Source: Lachnospiraceae bacterium XBD2001 (lineage in GTDB: Bacteria; Bacillota; Clostridia; Lachnospirales; Lachnospiraceae). From it: DNA of 64,000 bases. Below, piece after piece: positions 8,938-16,916 of this stretch. Each line of letters starts with the position of its first letter. Within the stretch, counting starts at the first letter, position 1. The notes beneath the pieces are model-generated. The model worked only from the letters and a program-made list of their open reading frames with translations, was not told the origin of the DNA and ran no database searches. The DNA lies in NCBI GenBank assembly GCA_900116395.1, contig FPAN01000003.1, positions 248,001-312,000 of the forward strand, read 5' to 3'. Both the position numbers and the translations under genes were made by a program.

Positions 8938-9603
8938 ATGGCTAGTACAATCGAGGACATCATTGACGAGATTATGGAATATATCGACAGCTGTAAGCCG
9001 TCCGCATTTTCCAGCAGCAAAATTATCGTAAATCGTGATGATATCGACAACCTTTTATCCGAATTACGAAATACCACCCCGGTGGAGATTCGCAGATATC
9101 AGAAGATTATCAGCAATCAGGAAGCAATTCTTGCAGACGCGCAGGCGAAGGCTGATGCAATCATCGCTCAGGCACAGATTCAGACCAACGAATTGGTTTC
9201 CGAGCATCAGATTATGCAACAGGCATATGCACAGGCCAACGAAGTGGTTATGATTGCCACCAAGCAGGCTCAGGATATGTTGGATAAAGCTACACAGGAT
9301 GCTAACGACATTCGTACCGGCGCAGTTGCCTATACCGATGAACTGTTGAAGTCTGTTCAGGAAGTACTGGTTCATTCTATGGACACCACCAGAACCCGTT
9401 CCGAGCAGTACCTGAATCAGATGCAGGGATACTTGGATGTGGTTACGAAGAATCGTTTGGAGTTGGCTCCGGAAGCAGAATCTGCAATACCGGATGTTCC
9501 ACAGAATCAGACAAGCGGTCCATTCAAGGAAACATTAGATGAGAACAAGACGGAGGACGTTCCTTCCATTGACGTACCGGAAGAGTTCTTCAAGAAAGAT
9601 TAA
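8938..9603 (+). CDS. Coiled-coil protein of unknown function (ATPase subunit-like)
   Basis: This 221-residue protein has no enzymatic motif I recognise. Residues about 55-150 form a long Ala/Gln/Glu-rich helix (for example ADAQAKADAIIAQAQ), like segments that automated annotation labels V-type ATPase subunit H or DivIVA-like from coiled-coil composition alone. The N-terminus is acidic and helical, and the C-terminal 60 residues are low complexity with many Pro and Glu. No signal peptide or membrane segment is evident. It follows coaD by 21 nt with its own AAGGGAGAAG site and ends at a terminator, so it closes the yloC-coaD run. A scaffold or cell-division-associated role is only a guess. Confidence 0.75.
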   Translation: MASTIEDIIDEIMEYIDSCKPSAFSSSKIIVNRDDIDNLLSELRNTTPVEIRRYQKIISNQEAILADAQAKADAIIAQAQIQTNELVSEHQIMQQAYAQANEVVMIATKQAQDMLDKATQDANDIRTGAVAYTDELLKSVQEVLVHSMDTTRTRSEQYLNQMQGYLDVVTKNRLELAPEAESAIPDVPQNQTSGPFKETLDENKTEDVPSIDVPEEFFKKD

Positions 9604-9612
9604 TGCATACGA

Positions 9613-9649
9613 AGCATCCAGGATTGATTCAATTTTGGATGCTTTTTTG
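9613..9649 (+). terminator. Terminator after the coaD/coiled-coil run
   Basis: The inverted repeat AAGCATCC ... GGATGCTT is followed immediately by a run of Ts. It lies directly after the coiled-coil gene and before the pseudouridine synthase. Confidence 0.85.
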
Positions 9650-9666
9650 TAGTTGAGGAAAGAAAT

Positions 9667-10383
9667 TTGCGTTTAGATAAATTATTATCCGACCGTGGGT
9701 ACGGAACCCGGAAGGAGATTAAGAAGCTGTTATCCAAGCAAGGGGTACAGATTGGAGACGTCACCATTAAGGACCCGGGATACCAGGTACAACCGGAGGA
9801 TGTGGTGGTTTTCAATGGGGAAGTGGTTTCTACGGAACGGTTTTCCTATTATTTATTCCATAAGCCTGCCGGATGTGTTTGTGCCAATGAGGACCATGTG
9901 CATCCTACGATTTTTTCTTATGTGCCGAATCCGAAGAATACCTTGTTTTCCGTAGGACGTTTGGATTTGGATACGGAAGGGTTGCTTTTAATTACCAACG
10001 ACGGTCAGCTGGCTCATGCACTTCTTAGCCCCAGACGGCATGTAGACAAGGTTTATTTTGCGAAGTTAAGTGGTGCCATCACAGATGATGACATCAAGCT
10101 TTTTGCCGAGGGCGTAGATATCGGTGATGAGAAGCTATGCATGCCGGCATTATTAGAACGGGCGAATGATCGTGGCGATGAGATTCGCATTACCATTAAG
10201 GAAGGACGATTCCATCAGGTGAAGCGTATGTTTGAAGCTGTTGGGAAGGAAGTTCTGTATCTGAAACGGGAATCCATGGGACCTTTTACCCTAGATGAGC
10301 AGTTGCCTGCCGGAAGCTATCGTACACTTACAGAGGAAGAGTTGTCCTATTTACAGGGCTTTACCAATCATACGAAGGAATAA
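9667..10383 (+). CDS. RsuA/RluB/E/F-family pseudouridine synthase
   Basis: The 238-residue protein has an N-terminal S4 RNA-binding domain (MRLDKLLSDRGYGTRKEIKKL) followed by a RsuA-type catalytic domain with VGRLDLDTEGLLL, whose Asp is the nucleophile. RsuA-type enzymes isomerise a uridine in 16S rRNA (position 516 in E. coli); RluB-like activity on 23S cannot be excluded. The start is a TTG at 9667 with GAGGAAAG upstream, the only choice that preserves the S4 domain. It is followed 3 nt later by a second pseudouridine synthase of a different family. Confidence 0.92.
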   Translation: MRLDKLLSDRGYGTRKEIKKLLSKQGVQIGDVTIKDPGYQVQPEDVVVFNGEVVSTERFSYYLFHKPAGCVCANEDHVHPTIFSYVPNPKNTLFSVGRLDLDTEGLLLITNDGQLAHALLSPRRHVDKVYFAKLSGAITDDDIKLFAEGVDIGDEKLCMPALLERANDRGDEIRITIKEGRFHQVKRMFEAVGKEVLYLKRESMGPFTLDEQLPAGSYRTLTEEELSYLQGFTNHTKE

Positions 10384-10386
10384 CAT

Positions 10387-11334
10387 ATGAAAGAATTACA
10401 GATTGAAGCATGTGATGCCAATCAGCGTCTGGATAAGTATCTGAAGCGTTATTTTCAGAATGCTTCTTCCGGATTTTTATACAAAATGCTTCGCAAAAAG
10501 AATATTACCTTAAATAAAAAGAAGGCGGACGGCCACGAGCTGTTACAGGTAGGAGATGTGATCTCTGTTTTCTTTTCCGACGAAACGTTTGCCACCATGC
10601 AGGGAAATACCGCTGCGGATCCGGAATATATTCGTCTATCCAAGCAATCCTATTCCCATGTGTCGGTGGTTTACGAGAATGAGGATTTGATTGTATTGAA
10701 CAAGCCTGCCGGCATTCTAACCCAGAAGGCGAAGATGGAGGATGTATCGCTGAATGATGAGCTGCTAAGCTATTTGATTGCCAATCACAAGCTTTCCGCT
10801 ACTCGATTTGGCATGTTTAAGCCATCCGTTGCCAATCGTCTGGATCGAAATACCTCCGGCCTTGTATTAGCCGGGAAGAACTTAGCCGGACAGCAGTTCC
10901 TATCGGAAGCGTTGCGCAGTCGTGATGCCAAGAAGACTTATCACTGTGTCGTATGCGGACGTATCGAGCAGGAAGCTACCATGGAAGCATATCTTACCAA
11001 GGATCCGGCATCCAACACCGTGAAGATTCATCAGGTAGAACATCCGGGCAGCAAACGGATTCGTACCCGATTCCGTCCGTTACAGGTAGGGGATGAGCTG
11101 ACCCTATTGGAAGTGGATCTTCTTACGGGACGTACCCATCAGATTCGTGCCCATATGGCATTTTTAGGACATCCGGTCTTAGGTGATATGAAATACGGCG
11201 ACGAGGAGATGAACCGCCGTTATCGCAAGAGTCATGGGGTTCGAAGACAACTGCTTCACGCCTATCGTATTCAACTTCCGGGCGGTATCGATTGCCGGGC
11301 CGAAGATCCGGAAGAATTCTTACAACTATTCTAA
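10387..11334 (+). CDS. RluA-family pseudouridine synthase with S4 domain
   Basis: This 315-residue protein has an N-terminal S4 domain (RLDKYLKRYF) and a RluA-type catalytic core with VANRLDRNTSGLVLAGKN; the Asp of RLD is the catalytic residue. Such enzymes pseudouridylate 23S rRNA; the divergent NRLDRNTSG places it nearer RluC-like than RluD-like members, and another RluA-family gene at 32487-33398 looks more like RluD. It sits 3 nt after the RsuA-type gene and 18 nt before recU. Confidence 0.91.
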   Translation: MKELQIEACDANQRLDKYLKRYFQNASSGFLYKMLRKKNITLNKKKADGHELLQVGDVISVFFSDETFATMQGNTAADPEYIRLSKQSYSHVSVVYENEDLIVLNKPAGILTQKAKMEDVSLNDELLSYLIANHKLSATRFGMFKPSVANRLDRNTSGLVLAGKNLAGQQFLSEALRSRDAKKTYHCVVCGRIEQEATMEAYLTKDPASNTVKIHQVEHPGSKRIRTRFRPLQVGDELTLLEVDLLTGRTHQIRAHMAFLGHPVLGDMKYGDEEMNRRYRKSHGVRRQLLHAYRIQLPGGIDCRAEDPEEFLQLF

Positions 11335-11352
11335 AACACCTTTGGAGGGGTT

Positions 11353-11904
11353 ATGGCAACATGGAACAGCCGCGGCTTACGCGGTTCGGAACTGGAAAAT
11401 TTCATCAATCAAACCAATGCAATCTACCAGGAACAGGAATTGGCGTTGATTCAAAAAATCCCAACGCCAATTACGCCGATTGAAATCGATCAGCGCTCCA
11501 GACACATTACGTTGGCGTATTTTGAGAAGAAGAGTACCGTAGACTATATTGGTGCCGTACAGGGCATTCCGGTGTGCTTCGATGCCAAGGAATGCGATAA
11601 GGATACCTTTCCGATGCAGAATATCCATGAGCATCAGATGAAATTCATGGAGGATTTCGAAATCCAACGGGGGATTGCTTTTTTCTTACTTTATTATTCC
11701 CATAAAAACCTATATTACTATTTACGATTTGAGGAAGCAGTGACCTTTTGGAATCGTGCCAAGTCCGGTGGCCGTAAGAGCTTCCGTATGGAAGAGTTGG
11801 ACCCAGAGTATTTCTTTGAGGCACAGAAGGGCTACTTCATTCCATACTTAGATTATTTATCCAAAGATTTGATTCATCGGGATTCCTTGACAGAGGAAAA
11901 CTAA
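11353..11904 (+). CDS. recU: Holliday junction resolvase RecU
   Basis: RecU is the Firmicute Holliday junction resolvase used in recombination and chromosome segregation. The 183-residue protein has the characteristic start (WNSRGLRGSELE), the catalytic region STVDYIGAVQGIPVCFDAKEC with its acidic residue and Lys, and the C-terminal RKSFRMEELD. Start is at the ATG preceded by GGAGGGG. It ends the pseudouridine synthase run, and the promoter of the his operon overlaps its last codons. Confidence 0.94.
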   Translation: MATWNSRGLRGSELENFINQTNAIYQEQELALIQKIPTPITPIEIDQRSRHITLAYFEKKSTVDYIGAVQGIPVCFDAKECDKDTFPMQNIHEHQMKFMEDFEIQRGIAFFLLYYSHKNLYYYLRFEEAVTFWNRAKSGGRKSFRMEELDPEYFFEAQKGYFIPYLDYLSKDLIHRDSLTEEN

Positions 11905-11915
11905 TTGTATATAAT
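11887..11915 (+). promoter_or_regulatory. Consensus promoter of the his operon
   Basis: TTGACA (11887-11892), exactly 17 nt, then TATAAT (11910-11915): a perfect consensus. The -35 lies inside the end of recU. The remaining leader of about 50 nt is too short for a T-box or a translated attenuator. Confidence 0.9.
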
Positions 11916-11971
11916 GCAAATAATTTATCACGTTAGTACTTTATCAAAATAAAGCATTAAAGGAGCTGCCT

Positions 11972-13621
11972 ATGAATCGTTTACTTCATACGCCGGAAGG
12001 TGTTCGTGATATCTATGACGGAGAATATCGCAAGAAGCTTACCGTTATTGATCAGATGAATCAGGTGCTGGATGGAAGAGGCTATATTCCGATTCAGACC
12101 CCAACCTTTGAATACTTTGATATCTTTAGCCGCGAGATTGGTACGACGCCGTCCAAGGACTTATATAAGTTCTTTGACCGGGAGGGGAATACCCTGGTGC
12201 TTCGTCCGGATTTTACACCGGCCATTGCCCGTACCGCAGCCAAGTATTTTACCAATGTAGGCGGAACCATTCGCCTTACCTATAACGGCAATGTGTTTAT
12301 CAATAATTCCAGTTACCAGGGCCGTCTGAAGGAGAATACCCAGCTTGGTGCGGAATTGATTGGGGACAATTCCATCGACTCCGACAGTGAGATGATTGAG
12401 ATGCTCATCAAATCGCTGCAGGCCTCCGGTCTTACCAATTTCCAGATTAGTATCGGCCATTCCGATGTATTCCGAGGATTGATGGATGCGGCCGGATTTG
12501 ATGAAGAGGCCGAGGGGAACATCCGGGATCTGATTAATAATAAGAACAGCTTTGGCTTGGAGGAATATATTTCCAGTCAGAACCTTTCCGATGATTTAAC
12601 GGAACTGTTTGGCTTGTTATCTTCCATGTATGCTTCTCCAAAGGAGTGGGAGCAGTATCGGAAGAAGGCTGACGGATATCCGGTCATTGCCAAGGCGCTG
12701 GATTACTTATGCCAGCTGGATGAGAAGCTGACGGAATGTAAGGTGAATAGCTTTGTTTCCTACGAGTTGGGACTCATCAGCAATTACACCTACTACACCG
12801 GCATTATCTTTTCCGGATATGCCTTCGGTACGGGAGAACCCATTGCCAAGGGCGGTCGATACGACAAGCTGTTATCTTACTTCGGTAAGGACGCTGCGGC
12901 GATCGGATTTGCCATTTCCGTAGATGATTTAATGGAAGCGCTGAATTCCCAGGCGGTTGATACCAAGACCTCCGACGGTGTGCGATACTTAACCATTGCG
13001 CTTGGCAAGGGACGTTTGGCGGACAAGGCCATGGCATATTTTGAAAAAATCGGACTTCCTTGTGAGGAGATGAAGGACAAAAACACAAGAAAGCTGATCT
13101 TCGTCAACGAAGAGAAGAAGGTGCGTTTCTTCCTAGCCAAGGGACCGGATGTTCCAACCTACGTGGAATATGGTGCTGCAGATATCGGTATTGTAGGCGA
13201 GGATACCATTCTGGAAGAAGCCCGCAACATCTTCGAGGTATTGGATCTTGGCTTCGGCAAATGTCGGATGTGCGTCTGCGGACCCCAGTCGGCCAAGCCA
13301 CTCTTAGAGAACCAGGAACTGATTCGTGTGGCCACCAAATATCCCAAGATTGCCAAGGATTACTTCTACAATAAGAAGCACCAGACCGTTGAGATTATCA
13401 AATTAAACGGCTCCATCGAGTTGGCTCCGATTGTAGGCCTCTCCGAAGTCATCTGCGATATTGTGGAGACCGGAAGCACCTTACGGGAGAACGGACTTGT
13501 GGTTCTTGAAGAAGTATGCGATTTGTCTGCCAGAATGGTAGTAAACCAGGTCAGCATGAAAATGGAAAATGAGCGAATTACCGAGATTATCCGCGCATTG
13601 AAGAAAGTTACGGAAGAATAA
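11972..13621 (+). CDS. hisZG: HisZ-HisG fusion: ATP phosphoribosyltransferase with regulatory subunit
   Basis: A single 549-residue frame joins the two subunits of the short-form ATP phosphoribosyltransferase, the first enzyme of histidine synthesis. Residues 1 to about 325 are HisZ, a HisRS-like regulatory paralogue ([37 protein letters not shown]). After a short linker, residues from about 337 are the catalytic HisG ([38 protein letters not shown]). Short-form HisG normally works with HisZ as separate chains in a hetero-octamer, so the fusion fixes a 1:1 ratio. No stop or frameshift is visible at the joint. It is the first gene after a consensus promoter. Confidence 0.93.
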   Translation: MNRLLHTPEGVRDIYDGEYRKKLTVIDQMNQVLDGRGYIPIQTPTFEYFDIFSREIGTTPSKDLYKFFDREGNTLVLRPDFTPAIARTAAKYFTNVGGTIRLTYNGNVFINNSSYQGRLKENTQLGAELIGDNSIDSDSEMIEMLIKSLQASGLTNFQISIGHSDVFRGLMDAAGFDEEAEGNIRDLINNKNSFGLEEYISSQNLSDDLTELFGLLSSMYASPKEWEQYRKKADGYPVIAKALDYLCQLDEKLTECKVNSFVSYELGLISNYTYYTGIIFSGYAFGTGEPIAKGGRYDKLLSYFGKDAAAIGFAISVDDLMEALNSQAVDTKTSDGVRYLTIALGKGRLADKAMAYFEKIGLPCEEMKDKNTRKLIFVNEEKKVRFFLAKGPDVPTYVEYGAADIGIVGEDTILEEARNIFEVLDLGFGKCRMCVCGPQSAKPLLENQELIRVATKYPKIAKDYFYNKKHQTVEIIKLNGSIELAPIVGLSEVICDIVETGSTLRENGLVVLEEVCDLSARMVVNQVSMKMENERITEIIRALKKVTEE

Positions 13622-13636
13622 AAAGGAAAAAAGAAA

Positions 13637-14926
13637 ATGAGAATACTTGACGTTAATAAAGATACAATCGATGAATTACTGAGTCGCTTATTAAAGCGTT
13701 CCCCAACCAATTATACCCAGTATGAATCCGTGGTTGCTGACGTGATTGCCAAGGTTAGAGCAGAAGGGGATGCAGCGGTTTTCGCTTATACCAAGAAGTT
13801 TGACGGAGCTGACATGAACGCCTCCAATATCGTTGTAACGGATGCGGAAATCGAAGAAGCTTATCGGGAAGTATCTCCGGAGCTTTTGGATGTAATCCGT
13901 AAGGCCCTGGTGAACATTCGCGACTACCATGCGAAGCAGGTTCCAAACAGCTGGTTCGACAGCAAGGACGGCATTATTTTGGGACAGAAGGTGACAGCCC
14001 TAGAGAATGTAGGTGTTTACGTGCCGGGTGGCAAGGCCGTATATCCTTCTTCCGTACTGATGAATATCGTTCCGGCGAAGGTGGCCGGTGTCGACCATAT
14101 TTATATGTGCACACCATGCGATGCCAACGGTAAAGTCTATGCATCCACCTTGGTTGCAGCCAAGGAAGCCGGCGCAGACAAAATCTTTAAGGTGGGTGGC
14201 GCTCAGGCAATAGCAGCCATGGCCTTCGGCACAGAAAGCATTCCGAAAGTCGATAAGATTGTGGGACCGGGAAATATCTATGTGGCTCTAGCTAAAAAAG
14301 CCGTATTCGGACATGTTAGCATTGATTCCATTGCAGGCCCAAGCGAAATATTGGTTCTTGCAGACGAAACCGCCAATCCACGGTATGTGGCCGCGGATTT
14401 GTTGTCCCAGGCAGAGCATGATGAATTGGCATCCGCCATTTTGGTTACCACCAGTCGTACCTTGGCAGAGCAGGTTTCCAAAGAAATCGACGGATTCTTG
14501 GAAGTATTGTCCCGTCGGGAAATCATTTCCAAATCTTTGGAGAATTACGGCTATCTGTTGATTGCAGACACCAAGGAAGATGCCATCGCCGCAACCAACG
14601 CCATTGCTTCGGAACACTTGGAGATTGTTACTGCGAATCCATTTGAGGATATGACCAAGATTCGTAATGCGGGAGCGATTTTCCTTGGCTCTTATTCTTC
14701 CGAACCTTTGGGAGATTATTTTGCCGGACCGAATCATGTATTGCCTACCAACGGAACGGCACGATTCTTCTCCGCACTGTGTGTGGATGATTTTATTAAG
14801 AAATCCAGTATTATTTCCTATTCTAAGGAAGCATTGGAAGCGGTACATACCGACATCGAGACCTTCGCAACCTGTGAGCAGTTGACGGCACATGCGAATT
14901 CGATTAAAGTTAGATTTGAAGGTTAA
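13637..14926 (+). CDS. hisD: Histidinol dehydrogenase
   Basis: HisD carries out the last two steps of histidine synthesis, oxidising L-histidinol to histidine with two NAD and a zinc ion. The 429-residue protein has the conserved blocks VYVPGGKAVYPSSVLM, GGAQAIAAMAFGTESI and IVGPGNIYVA, then SIAGPSEILVLAD and the metal-ligand region QAEHDELA. Length is normal. It follows hisZG by 15 nt and precedes hisB by a few nt. Confidence 0.96.
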   Translation: MRILDVNKDTIDELLSRLLKRSPTNYTQYESVVADVIAKVRAEGDAAVFAYTKKFDGADMNASNIVVTDAEIEEAYREVSPELLDVIRKALVNIRDYHAKQVPNSWFDSKDGIILGQKVTALENVGVYVPGGKAVYPSSVLMNIVPAKVAGVDHIYMCTPCDANGKVYASTLVAAKEAGADKIFKVGGAQAIAAMAFGTESIPKVDKIVGPGNIYVALAKKAVFGHVSIDSIAGPSEILVLADETANPRYVAADLLSQAEHDELASAILVTTSRTLAEQVSKEIDGFLEVLSRREIISKSLENYGYLLIADTKEDAIAATNAIASEHLEIVTANPFEDMTKIRNAGAIFLGSYSSEPLGDYFAGPNHVLPTNGTARFFSALCVDDFIKKSSIISYSKEALEAVHTDIETFATCEQLTAHANSIKVRFEG

Positions 14927-14947
14927 TAAATGGAAAAGGGGATTGTT

Positions 14948-15541
14948 ATGGCTACGGAAAGAATCGCGGAATTTTCTAGGATTACCAAGGAAACGGACAT
15001 CAAGGTGAAGCTGAATCTGGATGGAAGCGGTCAGTGTTCCGTTGATACCGGAATTGGTTTTTTTGACCATATGCTGGACGGATTTGCCCGCCATGGTTTT
15101 TTCGATTTGGATTTGACCTGTAAGGGGGATTTGTTGGTGGATTGTCACCATTCCATCGAAGATACCGGCATTTGCCTTGGAACGGTTTTAAAAAAAGCCC
15201 TTGGTACCAAGCAGGGAATTCGTCGTTATGGATCCTGCATTCTTCCCATGGATGAAACATTGGTCTTATGTGCAGTGGATTTGTGCAATCGCCCGTATCT
15301 GAATTTTGAAGCAACCTTCGATATGGAGCGCGTGGGATACTTCGATACGGAAATGGTGCGGGAGTTCTTTTATGCCATTTCTTATACGGCTGGTATGAAT
15401 ATTCACATCAAGGTGTTGGATGGAACAAATACCCATCACATCATCGAGGCAATGTTCAAAGCCTTTGCGAGAGCATTGGATGAAGCGACATCCATTGACC
15501 CGCGAATCTCCGATATTATGTCAACCAAAGGAGCATTATAA
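14948..15541 (+). CDS. hisB: Imidazoleglycerol-phosphate dehydratase
   Basis: HisB dehydrates imidazole glycerol phosphate to imidazole acetol phosphate using two manganese ions. The 197-residue protein has the metal-binding motifs CHHSIEDTGICLG and THHIIEAMFKAFARAL. I start it at ATG 14948 because AAAGGGG sits 6-8 nt upstream and the product then begins MATERIAEFSRITKET, as in the family. An in-frame ATG at 14930 would add six residues and place the ribosome-binding site inside the gene. No phosphatase domain is fused, unlike the enterobacterial enzyme. Confidence 0.94.
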   Translation: MATERIAEFSRITKETDIKVKLNLDGSGQCSVDTGIGFFDHMLDGFARHGFFDLDLTCKGDLLVDCHHSIEDTGICLGTVLKKALGTKQGIRRYGSCILPMDETLVLCAVDLCNRPYLNFEATFDMERVGYFDTEMVREFFYAISYTAGMNIHIKVLDGTNTHHIIEAMFKAFARALDEATSIDPRISDIMSTKGAL

Positions 15542-15544
15542 GTC

Positions 15545-16828
15545 ATGGAACACAAGAATATAGTAGCAACGATTTATCTGAAAGACGGAATGGCAGTTCC
15601 TTCTCCGGATCGACTGGATGAGAAAAGCGACGTATTGGAACTTGCCGAAATGTACAGCGACAGCGGCATTGATAAAATCATCTGCTTCGACTTGTCCAAG
15701 GACGATGATGAACACGAAAAGAACATTTTAGCCATTCGCGAAATTAACCGTACCATTGACACCAAAACCTGTGCCGGCGGTAACGTACAGCGTTTGGAAG
15801 ATGTAAAGAAATATCTGTATGCCGGTTGTGTGGAGGTGATCTTAAACGGATCCAATGCCAATACGGCACAGCTGGTCGTAGAAGCCAGCGAACGCTTCGG
15901 CCAGGAGAAGATTTTAGTATCCTTGCAGACCGTGGACTTCTTGTTTAAGACCAAGGCATTCTTATCCAAGCATGTACATGAGCTTTTGATTATGAACAAA
16001 AGCTTAGTGAACGGCTTAGAGAATATTACCGATATTCCGTATATTCTGGTACAGGATGAATACGACTTCGAAGAGATTAAGAAGGTATTGTCCTCCGACA
16101 CCATTCGCGGTATCTACGGCGAATTCATTAACAACGAAGATACGGATATTATGCAACTGAAGTCCAATCTGTCCGAATGCGGAATCAAGATGGACAACTT
16201 CGAACCACAGTTAAGCTGGTCCGATTTGAAGGTGAACTCCGATGGATTGGTTCCGGTCATCGTACAGGATTATCGCACCAATGAAGTATTGATGCTTGCT
16301 TATATGAACGAAGAAGCCTTCAATACCACCATTCGTATCGGTCGTATGACCTACTATAGCCGAAGCAGACAGGAACAGTGGATCAAGGGAACCACCAGCG
16401 GACACATTCAGTACGTTAAGAGCCTGACGGCAGACTGTGATTACGATACCATTCTTGCCAAGGTTTCTCAGGTTGGTGGAATTGCCTGTCACACCGGCAA
16501 GCCATCCTGTTTCTTTAATGAGATTATTCGCAAAGAATACATTGAGCGAAATCCGCTGAAGGTCTTCGAGAATGTCTACGATGTGATTATGGATCGCAAA
16601 GTGAATCCGAAGGAAGGCAGCTATACCAATTATCTGTTTGATAAAGGCATCGATAAGATTCTGAAGAAGGTGGGCGAAGAAGCCACCGAGATTGTAATTG
16701 CGGCGAAAAATCCAGACTCTGAGGAGTTGATTTACGAAGCCAGCGACTTCTTATATCATATGATGGTTCTGATGGCAGAGAAGGATATTACTTGGGACGA
16801 CATTACCAGAGAATTGTCTCAGCGCTAG
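15545..16828 (+). CDS. hisIE: HisIE with N-terminal degenerate HisF/HisA-like domain
   Basis: The 427-residue protein has three parts. Residues about 5-215 resemble a HisF/HisA TIM barrel ([39 protein letters not shown]), but the two catalytic aspartates of HisF appear replaced by Tyr11 and Gln128. Residues about 223-335 are HisI, phosphoribosyl-AMP cyclohydrolase ([22 protein letters not shown]). Residues about 343-427 are HisE, phosphoribosyl-ATP pyrophosphohydrolase ([29 protein letters not shown]). HisI and HisE do steps two and three of the pathway. The front domain is probably structural or regulatory. It is the last gene of the local his operon; hisC, hisH, hisA and hisF are not in the window. 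Confidence 0.9.
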   Translation: MEHKNIVATIYLKDGMAVPSPDRLDEKSDVLELAEMYSDSGIDKIICFDLSKDDDEHEKNILAIREINRTIDTKTCAGGNVQRLEDVKKYLYAGCVEVILNGSNANTAQLVVEASERFGQEKILVSLQTVDFLFKTKAFLSKHVHELLIMNKSLVNGLENITDIPYILVQDEYDFEEIKKVLSSDTIRGIYGEFINNEDTDIMQLKSNLSECGIKMDNFEPQLSWSDLKVNSDGLVPVIVQDYRTNEVLMLAYMNEEAFNTTIRIGRMTYYSRSRQEQWIKGTTSGHIQYVKSLTADCDYDTILAKVSQVGGIACHTGKPSCFFNEIIRKEYIERNPLKVFENVYDVIMDRKVNPKEGSYTNYLFDKGIDKILKKVGEEATEIVIAAKNPDSEELIYEASDFLYHMMVLMAEKDITWDDITRELSQR

Positions 16829-16853
16829 AACTATCAAGACTTTTGATTTCTTG

Positions 16854-16896
16854 ACGGAAGGTTTATGATTATGTCATAATCCTTCCGTTAGTTTTT
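16854..16896 (+). terminator. Terminator of the his operon
   Basis: A long hairpin (ACGGAAGG..TTATGA paired with TCATAA..CCTTCCGT, 16854-16888) is followed by TAGTTTTT. It lies 25 nt after hisIE and just before the next gene. Confidence 0.88.
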
Positions 16897-16916
16897 GTAT
16901 GAATAGTGGAGTACGT

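Noticed and set aside
11916-11971. Possible T-box or His-codon leader for the his operon
   Set aside because: The leader is about 50 nt, lacks a T-box sequence, and has no run of His codons or terminator hairpin.
14288-15151. Long minus-strand frame (287 codons) opposite hisD and hisB
   Set aside because: It is antisense to two well-supported genes, has no ribosome-binding site, and its translation resembles no family. It is a by-product of codon bias.
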